Source: an uncultured Bacteroidales bacterium (GTDB taxonomy: Bacteria; Bacteroidota; Bacteroidia; Bacteroidales; Bacteroidaceae). From it: DNA of 7,505 nucleotides. This document shows positions 5,889 through 7,505 of this stretch, piece by piece (within the stretch, counting starts at the first letter, position 1; every line of letters begins with the position of its first letter). The translations under genes and the position numbers were made by a program. The stretch lies in NCBI GenBank assembly GCA_947367415.1, contig CANBEE010000129.1, positions 1 to 7,505 of the forward strand. The letters run 5' to 3'. Below the pieces are notes generated by a model. That model did not search any database and had not been told where the DNA came from. It saw nothing but the letters and a program-made list of their open reading frames with translations.

Positions 5889-7187
5889 TCAGAGCAGCTC
5901 CACCAGCGAGGCCAGCTTCATGCTGTTCGACCCCTTGATGAGGATGGTGCATCCCTCGGGGCGCTCGGCCTCGAGTGCGGCCTTCACCTCCTCGGCATTG
6001 GCAAAGGTGCGTTGGGTGTGCCGTGTGGCGGCAAAGGCAGGGCCTACGAGCCACACCTCGGCGAAGTCTCGGGCGTCGAGCAGGTCCACCACCTCCTGAT
6101 GGGCCGTCGCGGTGGCTTCGCCCAACTCCTTCATGTCGCCCAGGATGAGCATCTTGTGGGGCACCTCCATCAAGGCAAAGTTCTCGATGGCCGCACGCAT
6201 GCTCGTGGGGTTGGCGTTGTAGGCATCCACGACGAGGGTGTTGTGCTCGGTCTTGGTCAGTTGCGAGCGGTTGTTGGTGGGGGTGTATTCGCTGAGTGCT
6301 GCCGACACCTCCTCCTCGGCCACCCCGAAGTGGGTGCCCATGGCTACGGCGCACAGGGCGTTGTCTATATTATAGCTGCCTATGAGCTGGGTGCTCACCT
6401 CGTGCCACTGGCCATCGCGTTTTCTCCATTGGAATCGCAGGTAGGGCGCACAGTCGATGAGCTTGCCGCAGATGTCCGCCTCTTCCGCCTGGCTGTAGGT
6501 GACGGCTTCCAGCCTCTCAGCAATGGCACACAGGTGGTGGTTGCCGGTATTCAGGAATATGGTGCGGCGCGGTGTAGTGCGCAGGTAGTCATACATCTCG
6601 CCTTTGGTGCGGATGACCCCTTCTAACGAACCGAAGCCTTGCAGGTGGGCCATGCCCACGTTGGTGATGAGGCCATAGTCGGGCTCGGCAATCTCCACCA
6701 GCTCCTTGATGTCGCCCGGGTGGCTGGCGCCCATCTCCACCACGGCCATCTCGTGCTCGGCGGTGAGTTGCAGCAGGGTGAGGGGCACGCCGATGTGGTT
6801 GTTGAGGTTGCCCTGCGTGTAGTGGATGTGGTACTTACGGCTCAGCACGGCGGCGACGAGTTCCTTCGTGGTGGTCTTGCCGTTGGTGCCGGTGATGCCC
6901 ACGATGGGGAGGCCCAGGGTGCGGCGATGGTGGCGAGCCAGCTGCTGCAGTGCCTTCAGCGAGTCGTCCACGAGGAGGTACCGCTCGTCGGCGGGGTCGG
7001 CATAGGCGGCATTGTCCACCACGGCATAGCGGCATCCCTGCTCCAATGCGCTCTTGGCATAGCGGTTGCCGTCGAAGTTCTCGCCTCGCAAGGCAACGAA
7101 CATCATCCCTTCGCGGCACTGACGAGTGTCGGTGGTGATGCCTGTGCTCTCGTTGAAACAACTGTATATGTGTTCGATAGATACCAT
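5889..7187 (-). CDS. murF: UDP-N-acetylmuramoyl-tripeptide--D-alanyl-D-alanine ligase
   Basis: MurF joins D-Ala-D-Ala to UDP-MurNAc-tripeptide using ATP, the last cytoplasmic step of the peptidoglycan pentapeptide. The product is 432 residues, a normal length. The N-terminal domain contains TTDTRQCREGMMFVALRGENFDGN (18-41). The central ATPase domain has the P-loop GITGTNGKTTTKE (97-109, K104), EMGASHPGDI (151-160), NVGMAHLQGFGS (176-187) and TKGE, whose K195 is the expected carbamylated lysine. The C-terminal domain has TNNRSQL (304-310), DAYNANPTSM (321-330) and ILIKGSNSMKL (415-425). In-frame ATGs exist at 7187, 7205 and 7301. The 7301 codon lies inside a promoter box, and 7205 is only 11 bases from the proximal -7 box. 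Starting at 7187 gives the same leader length as the other genes and the usual family N terminus. The gene appears more GC-rich than its neighbours. It is separated from other mur genes, and no terminator is seen before the phosphate transporter. Confidence 0.95.
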   Translation of the reverse strand: MVSIEHIYSCFNESTGITTDTRQCREGMMFVALRGENFDGNRYAKSALEQGCRYAVVDNAAYADPADERYLLVDDSLKALQQLARHHRRTLGLPIVGITGTNGKTTTKELVAAVLSRKYHIHYTQGNLNNHIGVPLTLLQLTAEHEMAVVEMGASHPGDIKELVEIAEPDYGLITNVGMAHLQGFGSLEGVIRTKGEMYDYLRTTPRRTIFLNTGNHHLCAIAERLEAVTYSQAEEADICGKLIDCAPYLRFQWRKRDGQWHEVSTQLIGSYNIDNALCAVAMGTHFGVAEEEVSAALSEYTPTNNRSQLTKTEHNTLVVDAYNANPTSMRAAIENFALMEVPHKMLILGDMKELGEATATAHQEVVDLLDARDFAEVWLVGPAFAATRHTQRTFANAEEVKAALEAERPEGCTILIKGSNSMKLASLVELL

Positions 7188-7216
7188 ATTCTCTGCTCTC
7201 TCCATGATTAAGTTTA

Positions 7217-7247
7217 CAAATTTAGTGTTTTTTTTCGATTTCCCGAA
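7217..7247 (-). promoter_or_regulatory. Proximal murF promoter with A8 tract in the spacer
   Basis: TAAATTTG at 7224-7217 fits TAnnTTTG perfectly. A weak -33 (TTC, 7247-7245) lies 20 bases upstream, the same arrangement as at lysS. The box ends 29 bases before the ATG at 7187, comparable with 31 for lysS and 25 for the phosphate transporter. The spacer contains a run of eight A (7235-7228). Confidence 0.55.
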
Positions 7248-7298
7248 GGTTATGTGCGTTTTACTTTGCTTGCCTGCCCTTACCAACCAATGACGATG

Positions 7299-7306
7299 CA
7301 AAGATA
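7299..7306 (-). promoter_or_regulatory. Distal murF promoter -7 box
   Basis: TATCTTTG at 7306-7299 is a perfect -7 match. I see no convincing -33 TTG at the expected distance (about 7327-7329 reads CGG). If used, it would give murF a leader of roughly 105 bases and would exclude the in-frame ATG at 7301 as a start. The two murF boxes may be tandem promoters. Confidence 0.5.
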
Positions 7307-7335
7307 ATACATCCGCTTGACATGTTCCGACTTAA

Positions 7336-7355
7336 TGCAACAGACTGCAACAGAC
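7336..7355 (+). repeat. Tandem pair of TGCAACAGAC
   Basis: TGCAACAGAC occurs twice in direct succession at 7336-7345 and 7346-7355, with no mismatch. It lies about 30 bases upstream of the distal murF -7 box. A 10-bp period is compatible with a pair of protein-binding sites on one face of the helix, but no regulator is known to me for this sequence. Confidence 0.5.
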
Positions 7356-7368
7356 TTTACGCAAGCGG

Positions 7369-7389
7369 TTTTATTTCAGTCAAATAAAA
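7369..7389. repeat. AT-rich perfect inverted repeat
   Basis: TTTTATTT (7369-7376), CAGTC, AAATAAAA (7382-7389) form an 8-bp perfect inverted repeat around a 5-base centre. As RNA it would make only a weak all-AU stem. It could instead be a palindromic operator, or the weak end of a transcript from beyond the window. Confidence 0.35.
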
Positions 7390-7396
7390 ATTTAAC

Positions 7397-7462
7397 GTAG
7401 GTGCGCGGCGCGGCGCTCGTAGGTGCGTGGAAAGTCGTTTGTAGGTCTGCGAGCGCTCGCTC
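7397..7462 (+). repeat. Three degenerate 22-bp repeat units
   Basis: GTAGG begins at 7397, 7419 and 7441, exactly 22 bp apart. The first two units share GTAGGTGCG, then diverge. The third reads GTAGGTCTGCG. The region is very GC-rich next to AT-rich flanks. The third unit contains the perfect 12-bp palindrome GCGAGCGCTCGC (7449-7460). A 22-bp period is not a multiple of three, and no reading frame spans it. I recall similar CACCTACG-type short repeats between genes of Prevotella-like bacteria, but cannot confirm this here. Confidence 0.55.
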
Positions 7463-7478
7463 TCAGGCTTTATCATCT

Positions 7479-7498
7479 CCTCGGCTAAAGCCCCGAGG
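7479..7498. repeat. GC-rich REP-like hairpin
   Basis: CCTCGG (7479-7484) and CCGAGG (7493-7498) are reverse complements around CTAAAGCC. An alternative inner stem GGC/GCC with loop TAAA is possible. The GGCTAAAGCC core resembles dispersed hairpin repeats linked to REP-associated tyrosine transposases in several phyla. No transposase is visible. It could also be the terminator of an upstream minus-strand gene, but the sequence after it on that strand (AGATGATAAAG) is not T-rich. Confidence 0.4.
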
Positions 7499-7505
7499 CA
7501 TCCAC

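Larger units (their letters stand above)
7188..7505. other. Non-coding upstream region of murF
   Basis: This 318-base stretch holds no credible gene. From left to right it contains the murF leader and two promoter boxes, the TGCAACAGAC pair, an AT-rich inverted repeat, the three 22-bp units and a GC-rich hairpin at the window edge. The base composition changes abruptly near 7396, from AT-rich to GC-rich. Confidence 0.6.

Noticed and set aside
5848..6354. A 168-codon minus-strand frame overlapping murF
   Set aside because: It is an off-frame reading of murF, extremely rich in Arg, Gly and His, without recognisable domains.
5841..6626. A 261-codon plus-strand open frame opposite murF
   Set aside because: It mirrors a well-supported murF reading frame. 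Its translation is rich in His, Gly, Val and Leu with no family motif, as expected for the antisense of GC-rich coding DNA.
7188..7301. N-terminal extension of MurF to an ATG at 7301 (38 extra residues)
   Set aside because: The ATG lies within the distal TATCTTTG box, the extra residues look like untranslated leader, and the family N terminus fits the ATG at 7187.
7397..7462. CRISPR-like array
   Set aside because: Only three short units with a 22-bp period are present; there is no constant repeat separated by unique spacers and no cas gene nearby.

Overview
The window looks like chromosomal DNA of a Bacteroidales bacterium (Bacteroides/Prevotella-like). Three things support this. Upstream regions carry the Bacteroidota -7 promoter box TAnnTTTG, in the form TATCTTTG three times and TAAATTTG once. 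The protein architectures fit that group: a lysyl-tRNA synthetase with an extra C-terminal domain and a PiT phosphate transporter fused to a long soluble tail. The gene order lysS-gpsA, apparently followed by pgi, is also one I know from Bacteroides.

All recognised genes lie on the minus strand, so the transcriptional order runs from the high-coordinate end to the low end. At 7188-7505 there is a non-coding, repeat-rich region: three degenerate 22-bp units, a 12-bp palindrome, a CCTCGG/CCGAGG hairpin and two tandem TGCAACAGAC units. It is followed by two candidate promoters for murF (5889-7187). After murF comes a 107-bp gap holding two GTTACAT repeats 11 bp apart, just upstream of the promoter for a fused PiT-type phosphate transporter (3523-5781). 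The transporter gene ends at a strong hairpin terminator (3469-3498). Beyond it lies an 85-bp imperfect palindrome of REP/MITE type (3368-3452). Next is a small DUF2007-family gene (2981-3211) with an unusually good Shine-Dalgarno sequence. A 203-bp gap with the lysS promoter precedes lysS (1050-2777), which overlaps gpsA (52-1050) by one base (TAATG). The first ~24 bases of the window appear to hold the beginning of pgi, with an odd start region.

The genes are mostly housekeeping. MurF completes the cytoplasmic peptidoglycan precursor, the PiT protein imports phosphate, LysS charges tRNA-Lys, GpsA makes glycerol-3-phosphate for phospholipids, and Pgi interconverts hexose phosphates. I found no undescribed multi-gene system. 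The most interesting signals are non-coding: a Pho-box-like direct repeat in front of the phosphate transporter, the long palindrome at 3368-3452, the repeat cluster at the right edge, and the in-frame stop directly after the expected pgi ATG.
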